This document shows positions 1-5,879 of a stretch of 9,437 nt of DNA, in pieces. The position numbers and the translations under genes were made by a program. A model generated the notes under the pieces. That model did no database searches. It worked only from the letters and a program-made list of their open reading frames with translations, and was not told where the DNA came from. This DNA is from Bacteroidota bacterium (lineage in GTDB: Bacteria > Bacteroidota > Bacteroidia > Bacteroidales > CG2-30-32-10), in the NCBI GenBank assembly GCA_013334735.1, contig JAAXXA010000073.1:1-9437 (forward strand). Direction: 5' to 3'. Position 1 is the first letter of the stretch. Every line of letters begins with the position of its first letter.

Positions 1-468
1 GGTATATTTTACAAGTTCATCAGGAACCAGCGACTCTTTGTATGTTTTATATTCCTTAACAGCTTTGTCAAATTCCAGATTCAGTTGATAAGCCTGTCCC
101 ATTAAATAGTGAATTTCAAGATTAACTTTCGCATCAAGCTTTAAAGCTGTTTCAAAATAACTGATTGATTTTGTTTTATTGAACGAATTAAGATAGCATC
201 TGCCTATTTTGAAGTTTAGCAATGCGTTGTTGGGATTAAAATCCTGAGCTTTCAAATAATAATCTAATGCTAATGCAAAATTTCCACTGTTTGGAACTAA
301 TGCCAAATCATAAAGCTCGTCCCCTAAAGAAAGTTCTTTTAGAGCAGCTTTCAATTGGTCTTTTATGCCGGGGAAATTCTTTTTGTCAAACTCAACATTT
401 TGCGAAAATATTTTGCACGTAAATATTAAGGTAATTGCAAGGACAGAAACAATTATTGAATGTCGCAT
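1..468 (-). CDS. N-terminal part of an exported TPR protein, probably OmpA/PorE-like (runs off the left edge)
   Basis: The reverse strand is open from an ATG at 468 to the window edge, 156 codons, with no stop reached. The protein begins MRHSIIVSVLAITLIFTCKIFSQ, a typical signal peptide. Cleavage is likely near residue 23; the Cys at 18 lacks a convincing lipobox. After a short lead (NVEFDKKNFPGIKDQLKAAL) come at least two TPR-like helix pairs, about residues 63-96 (ALDYYLKAQDFNPNNALLNF) and 97-145 (YFETALKLDAK, HYLMGQAYQLNLEFDKAVKEY). From memory, this pattern matches the N-terminus of large Bacteroidota envelope proteins that continue into PD40/beta-propeller and C-terminal OmpA peptidoglycan-binding domains, including the type IX secretion component PorE. 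The decisive C-terminal part lies outside the window, so that identity is an inference. It lies 87 bp downstream of the nine-TPR gene on the same strand and may be co-transcribed with it, unless the hairpin between them terminates transcription. Confidence 0.8.
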   Translation of the reverse strand, partial: MRHSIIVSVLAITLIFTCKIFSQNVEFDKKNFPGIKDQLKAALKELSLGDELYDLALVPNSGNFALALDYYLKAQDFNPNNALLNFKIGRCYLNSFNKTKSISYFETALKLDAKVNLEIHYLMGQAYQLNLEFDKAVKEYKTYKESLVPDELVKYT

Positions 469-513
469 ATTATTTATTTTTAAATTGTGAGAACTTTATT
501 ATTATAGCCGTTT

Positions 514-557
514 AAAAAGCCTCAAGCTACAAGCTTCAAGTACTTTAGGCACTTTTT
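514..557. repeat. Short heptamer array inside an imperfect inverted repeat, between the two TPR genes
   Basis: Four successive 7-bp words lie at 517-544: AAGCCTC, AAGCTAC, AAGCTTC, AAGTACT. They sit inside an imperfect palindrome with arms AAAAAGCCT (514-522) and AGGCACTTTTT (547-557), the second arm carrying two extra bases. A smaller hairpin, AAGCT-ACA-AGCTT (524-536), lies within. Read on the minus strand, the small hairpin is followed by GAGGCTTTTT, so it could act as a weak intrinsic terminator after the nine-TPR gene. The T-run of the right arm overlaps the stop codon of that gene (556-558). A terminator function is inferred; the repeat structure is visible directly. Confidence 0.55.
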
Positions 558-1602
558 ATTTAATATTTTTCAAATACGTTTCGGCATTGTTAACTCCAAG
601 CGCTGCTGCTTTTTTCCAATCCTCCTTAGCGCCTTTATTATCTCTTAGCATTTCTTTTGATATTCCGCGATTAAGATAAGCATATCCATAATTAGAATTT
701 AACTTTATTGCTTTGTCGTAATCAACCACAGCCCCCACGAAATCGTTCTGTTTATATTTGGCATTTCCCCTGTTATTGTAAGTGTAAGCATAATCCGATT
801 TTATTTTCAGAACTTTATCATAATCTTCTATTGCGCCTTTGTAATCTTTCATTTCAAATTTAACACTTCCCCTGTTGTTGTATGCAAGATAATAATCGGG
901 ATCTAATTTTATAGCACTGGTAAAATTTGTCAGCGCATCCTTATAATTTTCCATTTTTTTAAGAACGCTTCCCAGATTATTGTAAACAAATGCTAACTGA
1001 GTATTTATTTTGATTGCTTTTTCATAATCTTCTTTCGCGCCTTTATAGTTTTCGAGCATTTTTTTAGCGCTTCCGCGATCGTTATATGCATAAGCATAAT
1101 CAGATTTAAGGTTTATAGCTTTTGTAAAATCGTCAATAGCTTTTTGATATTCTGCATTTTCAAAATATATACCTCCCCGATAATAATATGCTTGAGGATA
1201 GGAGGAATTAAGCGAAATTGATTTTGTGTAATCTTCTATTGCTCCCGTTTTATTTTTGAGAGCATATTTTGATTGCGCCCTGCTAAAAAAAGATTTATCA
1301 TTAGAAGGATTAAGTTCAATAGATTTATCAAAATCAGTAATAGCGCCGGTATAATCTTTCATTTCAAATTTTATAGAACCTCTGTTGTAATAAGCTTTTT
1401 CGAACTCCGGTTTTAGTTCTATGGCTCCATTGAACTTTTCCAAAGCATTACTGTAATCTTGTTTATCGAACAAGCTGATTCCTTCGTTGTATAATTTTTC
1501 GGATTTTTGATCATCAACACCTTTTGCAACAATTGTGTCCTGTGCATAAATTGTAATACCGGCTAATGGTATTAAAATAAATAATAAAAGAAATTTTTTC
1601 AT
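556..1602 (-). CDS. Exported protein of nine consecutive tetratricopeptide repeats
   Basis: I start this gene at the ATG at 1602 because the protein then begins MKKFLLLFILIPLAGITIYAQ, a clean signal peptide with cleavage likely after the AQ. An in-frame ATG at 1626 would only add MYQNKTQN before the signal. The mature protein is almost entirely nine exact 34-residue TPR units, the first starting at about residue 33 (KSEKLYNEGISLF) and the ninth ending about ten residues before the C-terminus. Most units carry an A-Y-x-N-R-G signature in helix A and a DY-x-K-A-I pattern in helix B, the usual TPR core positions. TPR superhelices are protein-interaction scaffolds. This one should act in the periplasm or at the envelope, but the sequence does not show its partner. 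At 348 residues it has no added enzymatic or OmpA domain. The unit length gives a 102-bp DNA period. A probable OmpA-like TPR protein follows on the same strand, which suggests a shared envelope role. Confidence 0.9.
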   Translation of the reverse strand: MKKFLLLFILIPLAGITIYAQDTIVAKGVDDQKSEKLYNEGISLFDKQDYSNALEKFNGAIELKPEFEKAYYNRGSIKFEMKDYTGAITDFDKSIELNPSNDKSFFSRAQSKYALKNKTGAIEDYTKSISLNSSYPQAYYYRGGIYFENAEYQKAIDDFTKAINLKSDYAYAYNDRGSAKKMLENYKGAKEDYEKAIKINTQLAFVYNNLGSVLKKMENYKDALTNFTSAIKLDPDYYLAYNNRGSVKFEMKDYKGAIEDYDKVLKIKSDYAYTYNNRGNAKYKQNDFVGAVVDYDKAIKLNSNYGYAYLNRGISKEMLRDNKGAKEDWKKAAALGVNNAETYLKNIK

Positions 1603-1643
1603 ATTTTGTGTTTTATTTTGATACAAACTTTTAAAAATTTACC

Positions 1644-1651
1644 GCAAGATA
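1644..1651 (-). promoter_or_regulatory. Candidate -7 promoter element for the nine-TPR gene
   Basis: On the minus strand the octamer TATCTTGC, within TTACTATCTT, resembles the Bacteroidota -7 consensus TAnnTTTG. It lies about 49 bp upstream of the chosen ATG. The same TTACTATCTT decamer occurs ahead of the divergent kinase gene at 2074-2083. I see no convincing -33 TTG at the usual spacing, so this is a weak call. Confidence 0.25.
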
Positions 1652-1712
1652 GTAATTTATTTGCATAAGGAAATAAAAATAATTACGAAATAACGAAAAA
1701 GAGACATATTTT

Positions 1713-1782
1713 GATACTTGGTAATCAGTATTCAGTAATCAGTATTCGGTAGTATTTGATACTGATTACCGATTACTAACTG
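1713..1782. repeat. Period-7 word array folding back on itself
   Basis: The stretch divides into ten in-phase heptamers: GATACTT, GGTAATC, AGTATTC, AGTAATC, AGTATTC, GGTAGTA, TTTGATA, CTGATTA, CCGATTA, CTAACTG. The first half uses words of the GTAATC/AGTATTC type. The second half uses their reverse complements, so GGTAATCAGTAT at 1720-1731 pairs perfectly with ATACTGATTACC at 1759-1770, a 12-bp stem. The array runs directly into the left end of the MITE-like element at 1781. No coding frame crosses it. Confidence 0.7.
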
Positions 1783-2014
1783 ATGTTACGCAAGTGTAAA
1801 ATTTATTTATAAATAACAGTATCTTTTTAAAGAGATTCCTCTCTATCGTTCGGAATGACAGGTTTATTATGGATACGGAGGGTGAAAGAAGGCTTGTGCC
1901 GGCGAAGCCGGCACAAGCCTTCTTTCACCCTCTCCTTCAACTGCCAACAGTGTCATTCCGAATGGAGCGCAGCGGAATGAGGAATCTCTTTTTATTTATT
2001 TTTGCGTAACATCA
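1781..2014. mobile_element. MITE-like nested palindromic element, 234 bp, no transposase
   Basis: The element is bounded by perfect 13-bp terminal inverted repeats, TGATGTTACGCAA (1781-1793) and TTGCGTAACATCA (2002-2014). The match may extend outward to 1773 and 2022 with two mismatches. Three further inverted pairs are nested inside: AAAGAGATTCCTC (1829-1841) with its complement at 1979-1991, CGGAATGACA (1851-1860) with TGTCATTCCG (1951-1960, 13 of 14 when extended), and a perfect 26-bp central stem (1878-1903 with 1907-1932). The right half also holds a small local hairpin, CATTCCG/CGGAATG (1954-1979). No open frame of useful length is present, so movement would need a transposase supplied elsewhere. 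I see no clear target-site duplication. It lies between divergent genes, where a terminator would not be expected, which favours a mobile or REP-like repeat over a regulatory hairpin. Confidence 0.7.
1878..1932. repeat. Perfect 26-bp GC-rich hairpin at the core of the MITE-like element
   Basis: Positions 1878-1903 and 1907-1932 are exact reverse complements separated by a GAA triloop. The stem top reads GTGCCGGC-GAA-GCCGGCAC. It is much richer in G+C than the surrounding DNA and would form a very stable hairpin in single-stranded DNA or RNA. As part of the nested palindrome it is probably a recognition or folding core of the element. Confidence 0.9.
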
Positions 2015-2077
2015 TTTATTAACATAAAATAGTTTGTAAATATAAAGATAATCTGAAAAAATGTTGATAACATTTAC

Positions 2078-2085
2078 TATCTTTA
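2078..2085 (+). promoter_or_regulatory. Candidate -7 promoter element for the kinase-regulator operon
   Basis: TATCTTTA matches seven of eight positions of the Bacteroidota -7 box TAnnTTTG and lies 56 bp ahead of the kinase ATG, giving a plausible leader length. It is part of TTACTATCTT, also found upstream of the divergent TPR gene. A good -33 element is not visible. Confidence 0.3.
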
Positions 2086-2133
2086 CAGGCTGTTTATAAT
2101 AGAAAATATTTTAAAAAAATCGGGGAAATTCTA

Positions 2134-4602
2134 ATGAAACAACTGCCAAATATCCTAATTGTTGACGATACTAAAGAAAATCTTTTTGTACTTGAATTTA
2201 TCATCAATAAAATAGAAGCTAATCTCATTCAGGCGCTTTCAGGTCAGGAAGCTTTGGATAAAACTAAGGATATTGAACTTGCGCTCGCAATAATTGATGT
2301 GAGGATGCCGGGAATGAACGGTTATGAATTTGCTTTTAAGTTAAATGAAGAACGACTTAATAACAAAGTGCCTATTATTTTTCTTACCGCGAGCAATTAC
2401 ACTGAAAAGGATATTTTTAAGGGGTATGAAACAGGAGCTGTTGATTACATTTTTAAACCATTTGATTATCATATTCTGCAAAGTAAGATACAAGTGTTTA
2501 TTGACCTTTTTATTCAAAAGCAAACAATTATAGCAGATGCGGCGCTATTGAAAGAAACTGCCGACGAATTAATCAGGGCAAATATGGATATTAAAAAGAG
2601 CGAACTGAAATTCCGCACTGTTGCTGATTATACTTACGACTGGGAATATTGGCAAGGCGAAGATCTGCAAATTATTTATATGTCGCATTCGTGCGAAAGG
2701 ATTACCGGTTTTAATGCTGATGAATTTATTTCTGATCCTTCATTGTTGCAAAAAATTATACATCCCGAAGACCTTGATATGTATATGCGCCATCTTGATC
2801 AATTTATTTCGTACGAAAATCGAAAAGATATTACAGAATTAGAATTTAGAATAAAAAATAAAGAGGGAGCGATTGTTAATATTCAACATATTTGCAGGGC
2901 TATATTTGATGAAAATAAAAAATATATTGGAAGGCGTGTAAGCAATAGGGATATCACCGAACGCAAACAAGTTGAAAAATACCAGGAAATGGGAAGGGAA
3001 GTCCTGAAGATACTGAATGAGCCAGGTAGTTTTAAGAATTCTATTCAGAGGGTCCTTTCTGAATTGAAAAAAGATACAGGCTTTGATGCTATTGGAATCC
3101 GCTTGCAAGATGGAGAGGATTACCCTTATTTTTCTCAGGAAGGATTTTCTCAGGATTTTTTGTCAACCGAAAATTCTTTGATAGAACGTACTAAGGATGG
3201 AAAGCCGTGTCGCGATAAAGATGGTAAAATCAGATTGGAATGTACTTGTGGTTTAGTCATTTCAGGAAAGATCGACCCCGCGAGTCCTCTCTTCACAAAA
3301 GGGGGCAGCTTCTGGATTAACAATTCATTTACTTTGCTTGACCTTCCGCTTGATTTGGAACCCCGTTATCATCCGCGTAATAAATGTATGCATCATGGGT
3401 TTGCCTCTATGGCTTTGATTCCAATTCGAAATACTGACAGGATAGTTGGGCTTATTCACCTAAACGACCGTCGAAAAGGTTGTTTTAATATCGAAATTGT
3501 TCAGCTCTTGGAAGGTATTGCATCGCACATCGGTACAGCGATGATGCGTAAACAGGTTGAAGAAGCTTTGTTGGAGAGCGAAATAAACCTCTCCGAAGCT
3601 CAGCGTATTGCACAGATTGGAAGCTGGGAGTGGGATATAATTTCAAATACATTAAAGTGGTCGAAAGAAATGTATCACGTTTTTGATATTTCCCCTGATA
3701 CTTTCGACGGAAAGCCTGAGTCGCTCGTTAAAATCATACATCCTGACGATGTTGAAATATTTAAAAATAATATAAATATCAATTTATTGGCTGATGTTTC
3801 AGATTCTATTGAATACCGCGTAATACACAAAGATGGTTCCGTTCATAACATTTTTTCAATTGGCAGAATAGAATTTGACAAGTCAGGCAAACCTTTCAGG
3901 AGGATTGGCACATCGCAGGATATTACTGAAAGAAAGAAAGCTGAAGATGAAAAAAGTAAACTTGAGCATATTCACCAATTGATGGAACATACCGAAAAAG
4001 CGCGGGAAAAAGAAAGAGTCGCAATTTCTCGCGATCTTCATGATGATCTGGGGCAGTCTCTTACAGCTATGAAAATTGATTTGGGAATGATTAAACAAAA
4101 TGTTTCTGACATTGATGTAGTTATAAAAATTAATAAATTATCTAATCTTGTTAGTGATACTATTAAAACAGTTCAACGACTTACATCGCAGTTAAGACCT
4201 GATATTATTGATGACCTTGGTCTTGAAGCAGCCATTGAATGGTACACTAAAGAATTTGCGCAAAGAAATAGTATTGAAATTTTTCTTGATTTGGAATCGG
4301 AAATACCTATTTCCCCGGAAGATTCTCTTGTAATTTTCAGGATAATGCAGGAATCACTTACTAATATTTCTCGTCACTCTAAGGCTACACGGGTCAAAAT
4401 CGTATTAAGTAAAATAGGCGATAATATAAATTTCAGGGCTTCTGATAATGGAATTGGAATATCTGAAGACGAAATAAAATCAAAAAAATCATTTGGTCTT
4501 TCAGGTATGAAGGAGAGAGCTGCTTCACTGGGAGGCTCTTTTGATATTTACCCCGAAAATGGCGGTGGAACTGTAATAAAACTTTTTTTTCCATTAAAAT
4601 AA
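2134..4602 (+). CDS. Soluble hybrid histidine kinase, REC-PAS-GAF-PAS-HisKA_3-HATPase
   Basis: This is a sensor kinase that should autophosphorylate and pass phosphate to a NarL-type regulator, almost certainly the product of the next gene. Domains in order: receiver at residues 5-125 (acidic pair D11/D12, phosphoacceptor D55 in IIDVRMPG, T85, K108 in FKPF); PAS at about 157-278, ending in the PAC-like NRDITERKQ; GAF at about 286-475; PAS at about 485-602 (GSWEWD, QDITERKKAE); a short helical linker; HisKA_3 dimerisation domain with H636 in RDLHDDLGQS; and HATPase at 733-820 (QESLTNISRHS N-box, DNGIGI G1, FGLSGMKERA G2). The GAF domain holds Cys 359, 370, 372 and 418. The protein has no signal peptide or membrane segment, so it is cytoplasmic. 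The ATG is preceded by GGGGA at 2122-2126 with a 7-nt gap, an unusually good ribosome site for this phylum. The natural ligand cannot be told from the sequence. Confidence 0.95.
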   Translation: MKQLPNILIVDDTKENLFVLEFIINKIEANLIQALSGQEALDKTKDIELALAIIDVRMPGMNGYEFAFKLNEERLNNKVPIIFLTASNYTEKDIFKGYETGAVDYIFKPFDYHILQSKIQVFIDLFIQKQTIIADAALLKETADELIRANMDIKKSELKFRTVADYTYDWEYWQGEDLQIIYMSHSCERITGFNADEFISDPSLLQKIIHPEDLDMYMRHLDQFISYENRKDITELEFRIKNKEGAIVNIQHICRAIFDENKKYIGRRVSNRDITERKQVEKYQEMGREVLKILNEPGSFKNSIQRVLSELKKDTGFDAIGIRLQDGEDYPYFSQEGFSQDFLSTENSLIERTKDGKPCRDKDGKIRLECTCGLVISGKIDPASPLFTKGGSFWINNSFTLLDLPLDLEPRYHPRNKCMHHGFASMALIPIRNTDRIVGLIHLNDRRKGCFNIEIVQLLEGIASHIGTAMMRKQVEEALLESEINLSEAQRIAQIGSWEWDIISNTLKWSKEMYHVFDISPDTFDGKPESLVKIIHPDDVEIFKNNININLLADVSDSIEYRVIHKDGSVHNIFSIGRIEFDKSGKPFRRIGTSQDITERKKAEDEKSKLEHIHQLMEHTEKAREKERVAISRDLHDDLGQSLTAMKIDLGMIKQNVSDIDVVIKINKLSNLVSDTIKTVQRLTSQLRPDIIDDLGLEAAIEWYTKEFAQRNSIEIFLDLESEIPISPEDSLVIFRIMQESLTNISRHSKATRVKIVLSKIGDNINFRASDNGIGISEDEIKSKKSFGLSGMKERAASLGGSFDIYPENGGGTVIKLFFPLK

Positions 4603-4651
4603 CCAATAACCAATAACCAATAACCAATAACCATTAACCATTAACCATTAA
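4591..4651. repeat. Heptamer tandem array in the kinase-regulator spacer, overlapping the kinase stop codon
   Basis: Four copies of CCAATAA (4603-4630) are followed by three of CCATTAA (4631-4651), then a degenerate CCAACATAA. A further CCATTAA lies inside the kinase reading frame at 4591-4597, so array-like sequence encodes the last residues (Pro-Leu-Lys) and supplies the TAA stop. The array fills most of the 65-bp gap before the regulator ATG at 4668. That gap shows no Shine-Dalgarno sequence. Copy-number change would alter spacing, and thus possibly translational coupling, but not the regulator protein. Confidence 0.9.
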
Positions 4652-4667
4652 CCAACATAAACTACCT

Positions 4668-5294
4668 ATGAAAATTCTTATATGTGATGATCATAAAATC
4701 GTTCGCGACGGTTTAAGGCAAATACTTCAACAACTTGATGGAGTTACTTTAATTGAGGAAGCCGCAGATGGTAATGAAGCTCTTAACCTTCTGAAAAAAG
4801 ATCAGTTCGATATTCTTCTACTCGATATTTCACTTCCTGATAAGAGTGGGCTGGAGGTTCTTCAATCGGTTAAAGCAAAGTGGCCAGAAACAAATGTGCT
4901 AATGTTAAGTATGCATCCTCAGGAACAATATGCAATCAGGGCGCTTAAACTTGGAGCTTCGGGTTACCTAACTAAAGATACTGCCTCGGAAGAACTTCTG
5001 ATGGCTGTAAAAAAAGTGTCGGATGGTGAAAAATATATTTCACATTCACTTGCAGAAAATCTTGCCCTTCATTTTGATAAAGATACTATTAAGCAAAAAC
5101 ACGAAATGCTTTCCGGGCGTGAATTCGAGATTATGATTCAACTTGCAAACGGGAAATCTCTTCAGGAAATTGGAAATGAACTTTTTATTTCAAATAAGAC
5201 TGTAAGTACTTATAGAAGCCGTATTATGGAAAAAATGGAGTTTAACAAAAATACCGAACTTACTAGGTATTGTATGGAAAACAACCTTATTTAG
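4668..5294 (+). CDS. NarL/LuxR-family DNA-binding response regulator
   Basis: This 208-residue protein is the expected output partner of the upstream HisKA_3 kinase. The receiver domain spans about residues 1-120, with D7/D8 acidic residues, phosphoacceptor D53 in LLLDISLPDKSG, switch residue S81 and K103 in YLTKD. A LuxR-type helix-turn-helix follows at about 145-205, with the hallmark LSGREFEIMIQLANGKS and recognition helix region SNKTVSTYRSRIMEKM. The C-terminal ELTRYCMENNLI is normal for the family in Bacteroidota, so the protein looks complete. Once phosphorylated it would bind promoter DNA as a dimer; the target genes are unknown. It is 65 bp downstream of the kinase, the gap being mainly a heptamer array, so the two are probably one transcript. 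Its TAG stop codon (5292-5294) is also the first three bases of an inverted-repeat element. Confidence 0.95.
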   Translation: MKILICDDHKIVRDGLRQILQQLDGVTLIEEAADGNEALNLLKKDQFDILLLDISLPDKSGLEVLQSVKAKWPETNVLMLSMHPQEQYAIRALKLGASGYLTKDTASEELLMAVKKVSDGEKYISHSLAENLALHFDKDTIKQKHEMLSGREFEIMIQLANGKSLQEIGNELFISNKTVSTYRSRIMEKMEFNKNTELTRYCMENNLI

Positions 5295-5470
5295 AGTTTG
5301 TCCTTAATGTCAGCGATATATATAATAATTAATTTGAGAACAAGGATTAACGATCTTAGATTTATGATTTTCAAGTACTTCTAAAATCATAAACCTGTAG
5401 TGAGCAAAGCCGAACTATCGGTGTTCCTTGTTCTTAAATCAAAAACATCATACATTACAGACAGACTCTA
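5292..5470. mobile_element. Second MITE-like nested palindrome, 179 bp, starting at the regulator stop codon
   Basis: The ends are imperfect 19-bp inverted repeats, TAGAGTTTGTCCTTAATGT at 5292-5310 and its counterpart at 5452-5470, matching at 16 of 19 positions. Inside are a 14-bp pair, TTTGAGAACAAGGA (5333-5346) with TCCTTGTTCTTAAA (5425-5438), 13 of 14, and a perfect 11-bp pair, TTTATGATTTT (5361-5371) with AAAATCATAAA (5383-5393), around an 11-nt loop. The right half contains GAGCAAAGCCGAAC (5402-5415), similar to GAGCGCAGCGGAAT in the element at 1781-2014. No transposase frame is present. Read as RNA it could also serve as the operon's transcription terminator, though no strong U-tract follows. 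Confidence 0.6.
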
Positions 5471-5476
5471 TTTAGT

Positions 5477-5526
5477 ATTCTGTTAATCGAGTGTTCCGCA
5501 CTTCAGGAATGTATCGAGAACAGAAT
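5477..5526. repeat. Imperfect inverted repeat
   Basis: Perfect 8-bp arms ATTCTGTT (5477-5484) and AACAGAAT (5519-5526) enclose a smaller TTCC/GGAA pair (5494-5497, 5506-5509). The hexamer ATCGAG occurs twice in direct orientation (5486-5491, 5513-5518). It begins six bases after the MITE-like element ends and may be another degenerate palindromic repeat. Confidence 0.5.
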
Positions 5527-5571
5527 TATATTAATAACAGGATAAATTGTCGAATTTTATGAATACAAAAA

Positions 5572-5641
5572 GGTATAGAGGTATTCGGTATAAAGGCATA
5601 AGGAAGAGAATGTTATACTATATACCTTTATGCCCTATACC
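5572..5641. repeat. Inverted array of GGTATA/GGCATA words
   Basis: The left half carries the words GGTATAG, GGTATTC, GGTATAA, GGCATAA and GGAAGA, with GG recurring every 7 or 8 bp from 5572 to 5602. The right half (5621-5641) carries the complements TATACC, TATGCC and CTATACC at the same 7-8 bp spacing. GGTATAAAGGCATA (5587-5600) pairs with TATGCCCTATACC (5629-5641) with one gap, so the array can fold into a long hairpin. Its design is like the fold-back array at 1713-1782 but the words are different. Confidence 0.6.
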
Positions 5642-5723
5642 TGAAATTCAAATGTAATAATTTACACCGTGCAAAGTATACTAAAAAACTTGAATTTAAT
5701 ATTTTTCAAAATATACATGTAAT

Positions 5724-5776
5724 ACCAATTCTAAATATAAATTAGTCCAAAGGCTAATTTTATTATAGAATGGTTA
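5724..5776. repeat. Imperfect AT-rich inverted repeat
   Basis: Perfect inner arms AATTAG (5740-5745) and CTAATT (5754-5759) flank an 8-nt loop. The outer arms, CCAATTCTA near 5725-5733 and TAGAATGG near 5766-5773, pair with small gaps. It directly abuts the next inverted repeat. AT richness makes it a moderate call. Confidence 0.45.
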
Positions 5777-5839
5777 ATGCCGATCATCAATATGTTTTGT
5801 CCACCATTTTCTGGACTATTACATATTGAGTATCGGTAT
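5777..5839. repeat. Two-level inverted repeat, 63 bp
   Basis: Outer arms ATGCCGATCATCAATATG (5777-5794) and CATATTGAGTATCGGTAT (5822-5839) pair at 15 of 18 positions. Inner arms GTCCA (5799-5803) and TGGAC (5812-5816) are perfect around an 8-nt loop. The nested layout resembles the two larger MITE-like elements on a smaller scale. No function can be assigned. Confidence 0.65.
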
Positions 5840-5879
5840 AAAAATCATAATATTTGCATACATAAATTTTGAATTACCT

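Noticed and set aside
1878..1932. Intrinsic transcription terminator
   Set aside because: The hairpin lies between divergent genes, has no T-run on either side, and is the centre of a larger nested palindrome.
2839..3108. Minus-strand frame of 89 residues within the kinase
   Set aside because: It is antisense to a well-supported coding region, with no motif or start context.
4583..4590. T8 homopolymer near the kinase C-terminus as a phase-variation switch
   Set aside because: A frameshift there would change only the last few residues, after all catalytic motifs, so a switching role is unlikely.
4433..4627. Minus-strand open frame reading MVIGYWLLVIL across the heptamer array
   Set aside because: The peptide is simply the heptamer repeat translated, and the rest is antisense to the kinase ATP-binding domain. 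Such frames are a known annotation artefact of GGTTATT-type arrays.
556..5714. Shared 16-bp string TTTAATATTTTTCAAA near 558 and 5695
   Set aside because: It is very AT-rich and one copy is the coding end of the TPR gene; the match is probably chance.
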